A DNA stretch of 28,149 bases from JBDLID01 sp039715055 (lineage in GTDB: Bacteria > Desulfobacterota > Desulfobulbia > Desulfobulbales > Desulfocapsaceae): the NCBI GenBank assembly GCA_039715055.1, contig JBDLID010000030.1, positions 1-28,149 on the forward strand. The letters run 5' to 3'. The notes under the pieces are model-generated. The model was not told where the DNA came from. It was given only the letters and a program-made list of their open reading frames with translations, and searched no databases. The translations under genes and the position numbers were made by a program. This document shows positions 8,845 to 16,612 of this stretch, one piece after another (within the stretch, counting starts at the first letter, position 1; each line of letters begins with the position of its first letter).

Positions 8845-9810
8845 ATGGCTGCATTTTTTACAAATTTTCATTTTCTCAGACCCTGGCTGCTGCTCCTGCT
8901 CCTGCCGGCCGGTGCGCTGATCTGGTACGGGCTGACATTACAGAACTCACGCCGTACCATGCAGTCCATTATCGCCGGCCATCTTCTCGACCACCTTGTG
9001 GTAGGTCGCAAGAACCAGAAAAAACTTGGCCCACTCTCCCTGCTCGCCCTCTTCTGGCTGAGTGGCATCATCGCTCTGGCTGGCCCAAGCTGGCAAAGGG
9101 AGGCGTCGCCTTTTGCCAAAGATACGGCCGGGCTCGTCATCTGTCTGAAAGTGACGCCGTCCATGAAAGCCGGCGACATCCAGCCGTCCCGGCTGGAACG
9201 GGCCACCCAGAAGATCCATGACCTGCTCGAGCGGCGCGGTGGAACCCAGACGGCCCTCATCGCCTACAGCGGCAGCGCTCACCTGACCATGCCGCTGACC
9301 ATGGATTCGTCCATCATCAACACCTTCAGCCAGGCCCTCACCCCGGAAATCATGCCAGGGACAGGCGACGCGGCCGCCGATGGTGTCGATCAGGCGATCC
9401 AGCTCCTGAAAAGCGCAGGCATCCCGGGCTCCATTCTGCTCATTGCCGACCAGATCGACCAGACCCAGATCGAACAGCTGGCCCGGTTTGACAACAGCCC
9501 CTACCCCATCCTTATCTACGCTATGGCTGCCGAACAGTGGCCGGCCACCCTGGCAGGCAACATTTCAGCGCAGCCCCTGAACAAAAAAGCGATGCAGCGG
9601 GCAGCCGATAGAGTGGGAGGAAGCCTGACACTGGTTTCTGTAGACGAGAGGGATATCGACCGGCTGTCCGGGCGGCTGACCAGTAGTCTCGCCGCCTCAA
9701 AGCTTGACCAGGGAGACCGCTGGCAGGACAGCGGCTACCTCCTTGTCCCCCTGCTTGTTATTGTCGCCCTTTTCTTTTTCAGGAAGGGTTTTACTGTGGC
9801 CTACGAGTAA
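8845..9810 (+). CDS. batB: BatB-like VWA membrane protein with degenerate metal site
   Basis: This 321-residue paralogue of BatA has two N-terminal helices (LLLLLLPAGALIWYGL and LLALFWLSGIIALAG), a VWA domain with the typical PSRLERA segment, and a C-terminal helix (LLVPLLVIVALFFF). The metal-site motif is altered: the usual DVSRSM-type sequence reads KVTPSM, so the first acidic ligand is a lysine (K102) and the first serine a threonine. Metal binding is probably lost or changed, while fold and position in the operon are kept. The gap from batA is 43 bases and batC begins four bases after its stop. Confidence 0.92.
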   Translation: MAAFFTNFHFLRPWLLLLLLPAGALIWYGLTLQNSRRTMQSIIAGHLLDHLVVGRKNQKKLGPLSLLALFWLSGIIALAGPSWQREASPFAKDTAGLVICLKVTPSMKAGDIQPSRLERATQKIHDLLERRGGTQTALIAYSGSAHLTMPLTMDSSIINTFSQALTPEIMPGTGDAAADGVDQAIQLLKSAGIPGSILLIADQIDQTQIEQLARFDNSPYPILIYAMAAEQWPATLAGNISAQPLNKKAMQRAADRVGGSLTLVSVDERDIDRLSGRLTSSLAASKLDQGDRWQDSGYLLVPLLVIVALFFFRKGFTVAYE

Positions 9811-9813
9811 TCC

Positions 9814-10467
9814 ATGATGCAGATAACTGTTCAGCCCACACAGCTTCGGCTTATCGCAGCAGCACTTATTGGTGCAGTTTTTCTCTGGGCCCTGTCCGCA
9901 GTTGCCTGGAGGCCGACAGAACTCTTCCTGACCCCGGATCAGAAGGGTCGACTGCAGATGGCCCGGAAAAACTACAGTGAGGCGGCAGACCGGTTTGAGG
10001 ACCCGTTGCAGCGGGGCACTGCTCTTTACCTGGCAGGAGATTTCAAGCGGGCAGCCGGTAGCTTTACCGGTCAAAGCTCAGCCATCGGTGCCTATAACCG
10101 GGCCAATTCCCTGATCATGCTCGGCAACTACGACGCGGCCATCGAGGCGTATCTCCAGGCTCTCACGGCGAAACCGGGCTGGCCTGAGGCAGAGGAGAAC
10201 CTGGCTCTTGCCAGGGCGAGAAAGGAAAAACTGGAACCGGCCGATGATGACGCCGGCGGTACCGGCGGCAAGATGAAAGCAGATGAAATCGTATTTGACA
10301 ATCGGCAACAGAAAAACTCCAGTGACAACAAGGAGCAGGTTTCAGGAGATGGTAATTCCGACCAGGCGATGTGGCTGCGCCGGGTACAGACAAAACCGGC
10401 CGATTTTCTCCGGGTCAAATTCTCCTACCAGGCTGCTGTCCAGGCAGAAACAGGTTTGACCAAATGA
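9814..10467 (+). CDS. batC: BatC-like TPR protein
   Basis: This 217-residue protein has an N-terminal membrane anchor (about residues 12-32) and a tetratricopeptide-repeat region with recognisable units such as AIGAYNRANSLIMLGNYDAAI and a preceding FKRAAGSF unit. A low-complexity hydrophilic linker rich in D, N, Q and S follows. The C-terminal signature QAMWLRRVQTKPADFLRVKF is typical of BatC/BatB-TPR proteins. It probably scaffolds protein contacts of the Bat complex in the periplasm. Its stop codon overlaps the start of batD (ATGA). Confidence 0.9.
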   Translation: MMQITVQPTQLRLIAAALIGAVFLWALSAVAWRPTELFLTPDQKGRLQMARKNYSEAADRFEDPLQRGTALYLAGDFKRAAGSFTGQSSAIGAYNRANSLIMLGNYDAAIEAYLQALTAKPGWPEAEENLALARARKEKLEPADDDAGGTGGKMKADEIVFDNRQQKNSSDNKEQVSGDGNSDQAMWLRRVQTKPADFLRVKFSYQAAVQAETGLTK

Positions 10468-11762
10468 TGAGATCCCTTTTCCTCATTATCACCCTTCTGC
10501 TCGCTCTGTTTACAGCAGTGGTGTCATCTGCCGGACAGCGTTCCGCCTTTATCAGGGTGGAACTGGTCGACCAGCAAAAGATCTGGCAGGGTGAGCGGAT
10601 CATTGTAATCGTTACTCTTTATTCCGACACTTTTTTCTCCGGTTCCACCCGTTTTGAACTGCCGTCCGTGGACGGCCTGCTCATCATGGAAAGCGAAGAC
10701 CATCCCCTGCTCGGCACCCGGAGAGTCGATGGGATATCCTACACCTACAAACGTCACGAAATCACCCTGTTTCCATTGCGCTCCGGCGACTATGTTCTTC
10801 CTCCCTTCAGGGTGGAATTCAGTTCCCGCGGAAAAAATGGCCGGACCGAAGATCAGAGCTTCACCACTGAGACACTGACATTCAATGCGTTGCCTGTTCC
10901 GGGAGTCTCCACCGGTGAAAACGTCATCACCACCAGTGACCTCAAGGTCCGGCAGCAGTGGAATCCAGCACCGGGAAGCTCAATGGTGGGAGACGCATTG
11001 ACCAGAACCATCACAAGAAGTGCGGACGGACTGCCGGGGATGGCCTTTGCGCCGCTGACGCTCAAGCCGGTTGACGGGCTGGGGATCTACTCCAGGCAGC
11101 CTCTGCTTGAGGACCGCATGCAGCGGGGGGAGTTTACCGGCAGCCGAACGGAATCTTTCACCTATGTCTGTGAAAAAAAGGGCCTGTACACCATAGGCCC
11201 GGAGACATTTACCTGGTGGAACCCCAAAACAGAAGAGCTGCGCAAGATCACCCTGCCGTCCATCGAGTTTGAGGTTCAGGCCAATCCGCTCGTTGATCAG
11301 CAGGAATCCGCTGGCGAGACGATTTCCCGGCCACTGCCTCCATTTCCCTGGAAAAGACTGCTGGCCATGCTCCTGTTCACCGCTGCTCTAGCCTGGGTGC
11401 TTGCGGAAAGACAGCGCCGGCTGCACGAAAAAAATGGCCTTGATGGAGAAAGAGCGCTTCTCGAAGAATTTCACCAGCGGGCCCGGGCTGACGACGGGGC
11501 CGGTGCCATGCAGGCGCTTATCAACTGGCTTGATGCAAGCAAATTCGGTGGTCAACCGGCCACTTTAGCCCACTTTTCCACCCAGGCCGATGACCCGCAG
11601 CTCACCAGTGAGCTGACCGCCCTGGAAGAACTGCTCTACACAGATTCCACTCCCCGCCACTGGACGGGAAAAAGACTCTCACGGGCCGTTTCCAGGGCTT
11701 GTCTGAATTTACGCCGTGAACACACACTGAGCCGGGCAGGAGCTCTTCCCGAACTCAACTGA
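10464..11762 (+). CDS. batD: BatD-like oxygen-tolerance protein
   Basis: This 432-residue protein has a signal peptide (MMRSLFLIITLLLALFTAVVSSA) and a long extracytoplasmic region of immunoglobulin-like beta domains. Typical BatD motifs include VELVDQQKIWQGERIIV, and TRTITRSADGLPGMAF with LKPVDGLGIYSRQP later. A transmembrane helix (about residues 296-312, LLAMLLFTAALAWVL) and a short cytoplasmic helical tail follow. I start at ATG 10464, which overlaps the batC stop. An open frame reaching back to 10371 runs inside batC and lacks a signal peptide at its N-terminus. It is the last gene of the operon; 226 bases without a gene follow. Confidence 0.92.
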   Translation: MMRSLFLIITLLLALFTAVVSSAGQRSAFIRVELVDQQKIWQGERIIVIVTLYSDTFFSGSTRFELPSVDGLLIMESEDHPLLGTRRVDGISYTYKRHEITLFPLRSGDYVLPPFRVEFSSRGKNGRTEDQSFTTETLTFNALPVPGVSTGENVITTSDLKVRQQWNPAPGSSMVGDALTRTITRSADGLPGMAFAPLTLKPVDGLGIYSRQPLLEDRMQRGEFTGSRTESFTYVCEKKGLYTIGPETFTWWNPKTEELRKITLPSIEFEVQANPLVDQQESAGETISRPLPPFPWKRLLAMLLFTAALAWVLAERQRRLHEKNGLDGERALLEEFHQRARADDGAGAMQALINWLDASKFGGQPATLAHFSTQADDPQLTSELTALEELLYTDSTPRHWTGKRLSRAVSRACLNLRREHTLSRAGALPELN

Positions 11763-11938
11763 GAATCTGTCTCTGTTTCATTATTTATCTTTAAAAATCA
11801 CAATGCTGTTTGCTTTGCGCCAACGAATGTAATAAAACAGTAAAGGTATGTATATTATTGGCTGAGTTGACCCTGAACCGTTACTGGTTTGGTCGCCGCC
11901 GAGTAATAGAACACCAGAATTTTGTTAACATAACAACA

Positions 11939-11962
11939 CTGACAAATCGGCCGATTTGTCAG
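11939..11962. promoter_or_regulatory. Perfect 24-base palindrome, possible operator
   Basis: CTGACAAATCGG (11939-11950) is followed directly by its exact reverse complement CCGATTTGTCAG (11951-11962). It has no loop, so it is better suited to a dimeric DNA-binding protein than to an RNA hairpin. It ends 26 bases before the ATG of the zinc-ribbon gene. No regulator is encoded next to it. Confidence 0.45.
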
Positions 11963-11988
11963 CAGTCCTACCATGTTGGAGGGTTCCA

Positions 11989-12654
11989 ATGAAAATGACC
12001 TGTCCCCATTGCGGGATAAGCGGCTCTGCAGGTGATAGCCTGCTTGGTACAAAGGTTCGCTGTCCGAAATGCAGCAAGGTATTTATCGTTGAAGGTGATT
12101 TGCCCCATGCTGGGATTGCTGCCCCCTCCCCAGCGGAAGAAGTCGTTGCCCGGGAAGTCGACATTCCGGCCGAAGTTCCCTCTGAAACCCTTGATTACGA
12201 TATCCTTGATGAAATAGATGATGAGCCGCAAGCCGAAGAAGTCATCGAAGAGATAGAAGCTGAAGAGATTGAAATCGTAGAAGAATCAGGTGACGAAGTC
12301 AACATTGCTGACATCCCCACCGAGCCGTGTGCCGGTTGCGGTGAGTCTTTTCATCCGGACTTCCTCCAGGAGGTGGAATCGAAGCTCTATTGTGGTATCT
12401 GCCAGCCCGAGGTGGTTGAAGAGCAGGATCAGGGTCAGTCTCCGGCAACAGCTCTGTTGGACTCACAAGCCAGTGATAAGGCCCAGAAAAAACCAAAGAA
12501 GAAAGGATCCTCCATTGGCAGAATTCTCCTCCTTCTTCTCATCCTCATCATCCTTGGCGGAGTAGCAGTCTATTTTTACTACCCGGAACTCTTAACAAAT
12601 CTTGGACCGGTCACGGAAGTCTTAACAAATCTCGGGCTGCTCAAGGGTCCGTAA
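11989..12654 (+). CDS. MJ0042-type zinc-ribbon membrane protein
   Basis: This 221-residue protein begins with a zinc ribbon of the MJ0042 type: C5-x2-C8 and C25-x2-C28 (MTCPHCG ... VRCPKCSKVF). A long acidic region rich in Glu (about residues 40-105), a second cysteine pair set (CAGCGESF and YCGICQPE), a basic KKPKKKGS stretch and one transmembrane helix (ILLLLLILIILGGVAVYFY) follow. GGAGG lies six bases before ATG 11989, which fixes the start; an upstream in-frame codon at 11956 has no such site. Members are common in deltaproteobacteria-like genomes without a known function. The C-terminus contains a short 30-base tandem duplication (12591-12650). Confidence 0.85.
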   Translation: MKMTCPHCGISGSAGDSLLGTKVRCPKCSKVFIVEGDLPHAGIAAPSPAEEVVAREVDIPAEVPSETLDYDILDEIDDEPQAEEVIEEIEAEEIEIVEESGDEVNIADIPTEPCAGCGESFHPDFLQEVESKLYCGICQPEVVEEQDQGQSPATALLDSQASDKAQKKPKKKGSSIGRILLLLLILIILGGVAVYFYYPELLTNLGPVTEVLTNLGLLKGP

Positions 12655-12676
12655 ACCATCAACGAGAGCAGTAGAA

Positions 12677-13141
12677 ATGGATTTATCCCAGGCAGCACTG
12701 ATCTGGCTGATCTGCGGGGTGGTCTTATTCCTTCTGGAAATGGCCCTGCCCGGCTTCATCCTTTTTTTCTTCGGCATCGGCGCCTGGACAACGGCACTGA
12801 TCTGTTGGGTAGCTCCGAATATGAGCCTGGCTGCCCAGCTTGGAATCTTTCTCATCTCCTCCCTGCTCTCACTCTTTGCCCTGCGGGGACTCATCAAACG
12901 AACCTTTTTCGGTGACAGCGAAGACGGTCTCCAGGACCAGGTCACAGCCCGCGGCGGTGAACAGGCGGTGGTCACCAGCGCGATCCACCCGCCGGCCGAG
13001 GGTAAAATCAAATACTCGGGAAGCTTCTGGCGTGCCGTTGCCGACACCCCCATTGACAAAGATAAGGTGGTGACCATCGTTTCCCAGGATAACCTGGTAA
13101 TGAGGGTAAAAAAACACAACATGGAACAGGAAGGAGAATAG
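12677..13141 (+). CDS. NfeD-family membrane protein
   Basis: This 154-residue protein has two to three hydrophobic segments in its first 75 residues (ALIWLICGVVLFLLEM, GFILFFFGIGAWTTALI and a third near 50-68). A C-terminal OB-fold-like domain with GGEQAVVTSA, KIKYSGSFWRAVAD and VTIVSQDNLVMRVKK follows. This is the short NfeD (NfeD1b) architecture, which is encoded next to stomatin-like genes and binds or assists them in the membrane. The next gene, an SPFH protein, starts one base after its stop, confirming the pairing. Confidence 0.92.
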   Translation: MDLSQAALIWLICGVVLFLLEMALPGFILFFFGIGAWTTALICWVAPNMSLAAQLGIFLISSLLSLFALRGLIKRTFFGDSEDGLQDQVTARGGEQAVVTSAIHPPAEGKIKYSGSFWRAVADTPIDKDKVVTIVSQDNLVMRVKKHNMEQEGE

Positions 13142-13142
13142 T

Positions 13143-14114
13143 ATGGAAAACCTGGCAGGCATTGGCATTCTCATAGCTTTTATTATTTTTGTCCTGGTCA
13201 AGACCGCAGTGGTGGTTCCCCAGCGTATGGAATACGTGGTGGAACGCCTGGGTAAATACCGCAAGACCATCACCGCTGGTTTCCACATCCTGATCCCCTT
13301 TCTCGACAAGGTGTCCTACAAGAGATCACTCAAGGAAGAACCCATCGATATTGAAGCCCAGAGCTGTATCACCGCCGACAACGTCACCCTTGAAGTCGAT
13401 GGTGTTCTCTACATCCAGGTCATGGATACCAAGAAATCGGCTTATGGCATTGAAAATTACCACTTTGCCGCCTCCCAGCTGGCCCAGACCAGCCTGCGTT
13501 CAGCCATCGGCAAGATTGAGCTGGACAAAGCCTTTGAGGCCCGGGAAGCCCTCAACAGCCAGGTGGTGGAGGCACTGGATGAGGCCGCCGAGAACTGGGG
13601 CGTCAAGGTGCTCCGCTATGAGATCAAAGACATCTCCCCGCCGCGCACCGTTCTTGAGGCCATGGAGAAGCAGATGAAGGCCGAACGGGAGAAACGGGCC
13701 GATATTGCCCGTTCCGAAGGTGAGAAACAGGCCACCATCAACCGATCCGAAGGTGACCGGGCCGAGGCCATTGCCCTTTCCGAGGGTGAGAAGATGAAAC
13801 GAATCAACGAGGCCGAGGGCCGGGCCCAGGAGATTCTCAAAGTGGCCGAAGCCACGGCGGAAGGCATCAAGAAGGTGGCTGAATCCCTGTCAACACCAGG
13901 CGGCACGGAAGCGGCCAACCTGGAAGTGGCCAAGAAGTACCTGGATCAGTTCGGTAAAATGGCCAAAGAAAACAACACCATGATCATTCCCGGCAACCTC
14001 TCCGACGTCACCTCCATGGTGGCCACGGCCATGTCCACCCTCAACCATGTAAAACAGCCGCCGGCTCCCCCGAAACGACCGACAACCGACGAGGGTCGCT
14101 TGTCCGCCACCTAG
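13143..14114 (+). CDS. SPFH/stomatin-like membrane protein
   Basis: This 323-residue protein has one N-terminal membrane helix (about residues 5-25), an SPFH/band-7 domain opening with VVVPQRMEYVVERLGKY, the YIQVMD and ALNSQVVEALDEAAENWGVKV motifs, and a long Ala/Glu/Arg-rich coiled coil (about residues 175-250) with repeating RSEGEKQA/LSEGEKM units. It belongs to the paraslipin/QmcA type. Such proteins form large oligomeric rings in the membrane and organise microdomains or regulate proteases. AAGGAG lies seven bases before ATG 13143. It forms a two-gene module with NfeD. Confidence 0.94.
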   Translation: MENLAGIGILIAFIIFVLVKTAVVVPQRMEYVVERLGKYRKTITAGFHILIPFLDKVSYKRSLKEEPIDIEAQSCITADNVTLEVDGVLYIQVMDTKKSAYGIENYHFAASQLAQTSLRSAIGKIELDKAFEAREALNSQVVEALDEAAENWGVKVLRYEIKDISPPRTVLEAMEKQMKAEREKRADIARSEGEKQATINRSEGDRAEAIALSEGEKMKRINEAEGRAQEILKVAEATAEGIKKVAESLSTPGGTEAANLEVAKKYLDQFGKMAKENNTMIIPGNLSDVTSMVATAMSTLNHVKQPPAPPKRPTTDEGRLSAT

Positions 14115-14240
14115 GAGCTTATCCGCCATACACTCCTGCAGGGGGATGAGTGCTCTACGTCCCTCTGCAGACCAGGCTGCTGGCCTGCAGAATCATAATT
14201 TTACATCTCTGCCTGGTATTGCTTCTCCCTTTTAAGCTCC
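14114..14240 (+). other. Structured intergenic region with nested hairpins
   Basis: An outer pair GGAGCTTA (14114-14121) / TAAGCTCC (14233-14240) encloses an 11-base stem, CTGCAGGGGGA (14136-14146) with TCCCTCTGCAG (14160-14170, one G-U). A smaller stem follows, CAGGC (14173-14177) with GCCTG (14183-14187). It lies between the SPFH stop and the transporter start. It may be the 3' terminator region of the NfeD-SPFH operon or a transporter leader; there is no strong T-tract. Confidence 0.35.
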
Positions 14241-14274
14241 CCGCTTCCTTCAGACACATCAACCCGCTACCACC

Positions 14275-15186
14275 ATGACGGACAGATCCAGTGAAGCCAG
14301 GAGAAGGCGCTACAGTCTTCACCTTCTGATGCTGCTCTGCGCATCACTTGTGGCCGGCTCTTTTACGGTTGGGGAAGCCATTGCCGACAGCCTTGATCCA
14401 GCACTGATCACCCTGATCCGGTTTTTTTGCTCGACCCTGCTCCTGGCACCCTGGATCATCTATCGTTACGGTCTGTCCATCTCTTTACCCTCCCTGGGCC
14501 GCTACAGCCTGATCAGCGCCAGCCTGGTTATCTTTTTCTGGTCGATGTTTGCCTCACTGCGTTACACCACGGCTCTCAACACCAGCGCCCTGTTCACCCT
14601 GGTACCGTTAATCTCCTTTTTGTATGCCCGCATCCTGGTGGGCGAACAACTGACCGGACGACGCCTCTGGGCTCTGATCCTCGGGGTCGCCGGACCGCTC
14701 TGGATCATCTTTGACGGCAGCCCTCAGAGGCTCTTCAGCCTTGACTGGAATCATGGTGATCTCCTCTTCCTCTTCGGCTGTCTATTCATGGGGCTCTATC
14801 CACCTCTGATCCGACTGCTGCACCGTGGTGAGGATATGCTGGAGATGACCTTCTGGATCCTTTTTACCGGCACGCTCCTTCTTCTCATTCCCTCTCTGGG
14901 GAGTCTTGCGGAAGTTAACTGGTCGTCAGTTCCTGTCCGTACCTGGCTCGGTATTGGTTATCTTTCAATCTTTTCCACCCTGATCTCTTTTTTTCTCACC
15001 CAGTTCAGCGTCATTCGACTGGGACCGACCAGGGTCATGGCCTATTCCTACCTCTATCCGACCCTGGTCCTGCTGATTAATCTCGGCCTGGGCAAAAGCT
15101 GGCCCGGAGTTTTTGTTCTTCCGGGCCTCCTTGTCACTCTTGTGGTAATGGTGGTTATCCAGGGTGAGGATAGAAACCGGACTTAA
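14275..15186 (+). CDS. EamA-family (DMT superfamily) transporter
   Basis: This 303-residue polytopic protein has about ten hydrophobic helices arranged as two EamA repeats. The first repeat contains SFTVGEAIADSLDPALITLIRF and TTALNTSALFTLVPL; the second begins near HGDLLFLFGCLFMGLYPPLI and includes VIRLGPTRVMAYSYLYPTLV. This is the drug/metabolite transporter fold, used for export of amino acids and other small molecules; the substrate cannot be read from sequence. The N-terminus is basic and there is no obvious ribosome-binding site before ATG 14275, so the start is less certain. It appears to be a single gene. Confidence 0.9.
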   Translation: MTDRSSEARRRRYSLHLLMLLCASLVAGSFTVGEAIADSLDPALITLIRFFCSTLLLAPWIIYRYGLSISLPSLGRYSLISASLVIFFWSMFASLRYTTALNTSALFTLVPLISFLYARILVGEQLTGRRLWALILGVAGPLWIIFDGSPQRLFSLDWNHGDLLFLFGCLFMGLYPPLIRLLHRGEDMLEMTFWILFTGTLLLLIPSLGSLAEVNWSSVPVRTWLGIGYLSIFSTLISFFLTQFSVIRLGPTRVMAYSYLYPTLVLLINLGLGKSWPGVFVLPGLLVTLVVMVVIQGEDRNRT

Positions 15187-15325
15187 CCGCTCACGGGCCG
15201 GACGGATTATTTTTCAGTCTCTCTGCCAAGGATGATTGCCTTTCCCATTTTTTTTCGGTAATTTTCAGATACAGATTCAAATAAACCAATAATTAGTGAT
15301 AAGCGCGCAAAAACCTAAAATTTCA

Positions 15326-15452
15326 GATGGCTAAGCAAAAAGCTTCATATGCGAGGCGCGTGAATTTTCTATCATTTCGGCGTACTAAGGTACGTCGTAA
15401 TGATAGAAAATTCGCAGCAACGAAGCAGATGAAGAGTTTTTACGACGCCATC
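15326..15452. repeat. Palindromic intergenic repeat, copy D
   Basis: This 127-base imperfect palindrome is bounded by GATGGC (15326-15331) and GCCATC (15447-15452). The inner arms GAATTTTCTATCATT and AATGATAGAAAATTC are perfect 15-base inverted repeats flanking a near-palindromic centre. Further out, GCTTCATATGC pairs with GCAGATGAAG. It shares the CGAGGCGCG ... CAACGAAG frame with the copies at 24786, 25901 and 28050, but has a different centre. It ends 11 bases before the start of the next gene. It is non-coding. Confidence 0.7.
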
Positions 15453-15463
15453 GTCAGTGAGTA

Positions 15464-16564
15464 ATGGGAAAACACTTAGTCCTCGCCGGAGCAGGTCATG
15501 CCCACATGGTGGCCATGGCCAATATCCATGAGCTGATTAAACTCGGCCACAAGGTCACTGTCATCGGCCCGTCGGATTATCACTACTATTCCGGTATGGG
15601 ACCAGGCATGCTCGGCGGTGGTTATATACCGGATGAAATACGCTTTGCGGTCAGAGACAAGGTGGAAAGCCAGGGCGGGCGGTTTATTCGCGACTCGGTG
15701 GTCAATATCGATCCCGCACGCCGGACCCTGTTCCTCGCCTCGGGAAAAAGCATCATTTACCACGTGGTGTCTTTTAACACCGGCAGCTCAATCAACAAAC
15801 CTGAGATTCATGGCGACACCAGCAGAATCTTCACGGTTAAGCCCATAGAAGACCTCCAGAAAATCCGGCTTAGGCTCCTTCAGGAGGCTAAAAAACGGCA
15901 GATTTTTATTGCAGTCATCGGCGGCGGACCTGCAGGGGCGGAGATTGCCGGTAACCTCAGGCAGCTGATTGGAGAGAGTGGTCACTCCTCTCTGGTGCTC
16001 CTCTATACCGGTAAACGCTTCCTTGGCAAATTCCCAGAACCGGTGCGAAAAAAAACAAAAAAACTGCTGCTGGAAGCAGGAGTACTTTTTCGCGAGGGTG
16101 ACCGGCTGGAGTCGATCAGGGACAATAGTCTTCACCTCCAGTCCGGAGCCAGGCAGAAGGTCGATTTTGTCATTCTCGCCACCGGCGTCCACCCCTCTTC
16201 ATTTTTCAGGGAAGCCGGCCTGCCCGTAGGCAGCGATGGCGGTCTGCTGGTCAACCGTAACCTGCAGTGCGAATCCTTTCCGGAGATATTCGGCGGCGGT
16301 GATTGTATCTCTTTTAAGGACCATCCTCTGGATAAAGTCGGTGTCTATGCAGTCCGGGAAAACCCGGTACTGTACGAAAATCTAAAGGCCTGCCTGGAGG
16401 GAACCCCCCTGAAGCCATTCAACCCCGGGGGAGATTACCTGCTGGTCTTCAACCTCGGATACGGCAGGGGGGTCCTTAAAAAGGGCTGGCTGGTGTTCAG
16501 CGGCCGAACAGCTTTTCGGATAAAGGATTATATTGACCGTAAGTTTATGAAAAAATTTCAGTAA
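15464..16564 (+). CDS. FAD/NAD-dependent oxidoreductase, SelD N-terminal-domain-like
   Basis: This 366-residue flavoprotein has two Rossmann motifs: GAGHAH near the N-terminus (FAD) and IGGGPAG at residues 152-158 (NAD(P)H). A late ATGVHPS and a FGGGDC FAD-contact segment follow. The motifs GHAHMVAM, DYHYYSGMGPGMLGG and PDEIRF are those of the pyridine-nucleotide-disulfide oxidoreductase family that occurs both alone and fused in front of selenophosphate synthetase (SelD). It lacks a redox-active CxxC, so it is NDH-2/SQR-like in layout rather than thioredoxin-reductase-like. No membrane helix is seen. The ribosome-binding site is weak (GTGAG), and repeat D occupies most of its leader. The selenoprotein gene follows after 48 bases. 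The exact substrate is unknown. Confidence 0.85.
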   Translation: MGKHLVLAGAGHAHMVAMANIHELIKLGHKVTVIGPSDYHYYSGMGPGMLGGGYIPDEIRFAVRDKVESQGGRFIRDSVVNIDPARRTLFLASGKSIIYHVVSFNTGSSINKPEIHGDTSRIFTVKPIEDLQKIRLRLLQEAKKRQIFIAVIGGGPAGAEIAGNLRQLIGESGHSSLVLLYTGKRFLGKFPEPVRKKTKKLLLEAGVLFREGDRLESIRDNSLHLQSGARQKVDFVILATGVHPSSFFREAGLPVGSDGGLLVNRNLQCESFPEIFGGGDCISFKDHPLDKVGVYAVRENPVLYENLKACLEGTPLKPFNPGGDYLLVFNLGYGRGVLKKGWLVFSGRTAFRIKDYIDRKFMKKFQ

Positions 16565-16574
16565 TTAGTTTATG

Positions 16575-16591
16575 CCCCTGTCAGGGGTTTT
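16575..16591 (+). terminator. Short hairpin with T-run between flavoprotein and selenoprotein
   Basis: CCCCT (16575-16579) and AGGGG (16583-16587) form a tight five-base stem with loop GTC, followed by TTTT. It lies ten bases after the flavoprotein stop and before the CAGGAG ribosome-binding site of the selenoprotein. It is short for a full terminator, and partial read-through or attenuation is likely. Confidence 0.45.
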
Positions 16592-16612
16592 CTCAACAAA
16601 CAGGAGACGAGT

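Noticed and set aside
10371..10463. Upstream start for batD
   Set aside because: It lies within batC coding sequence; starting at 10464 gives a proper signal peptide and an ATGA overlap.
15326..15452. CRISPR-like or attC-like repeat
   Set aside because: There is only one unit here, with no regularly spaced repeats or spacers and no integrase nearby; it fits the dispersed palindrome family.
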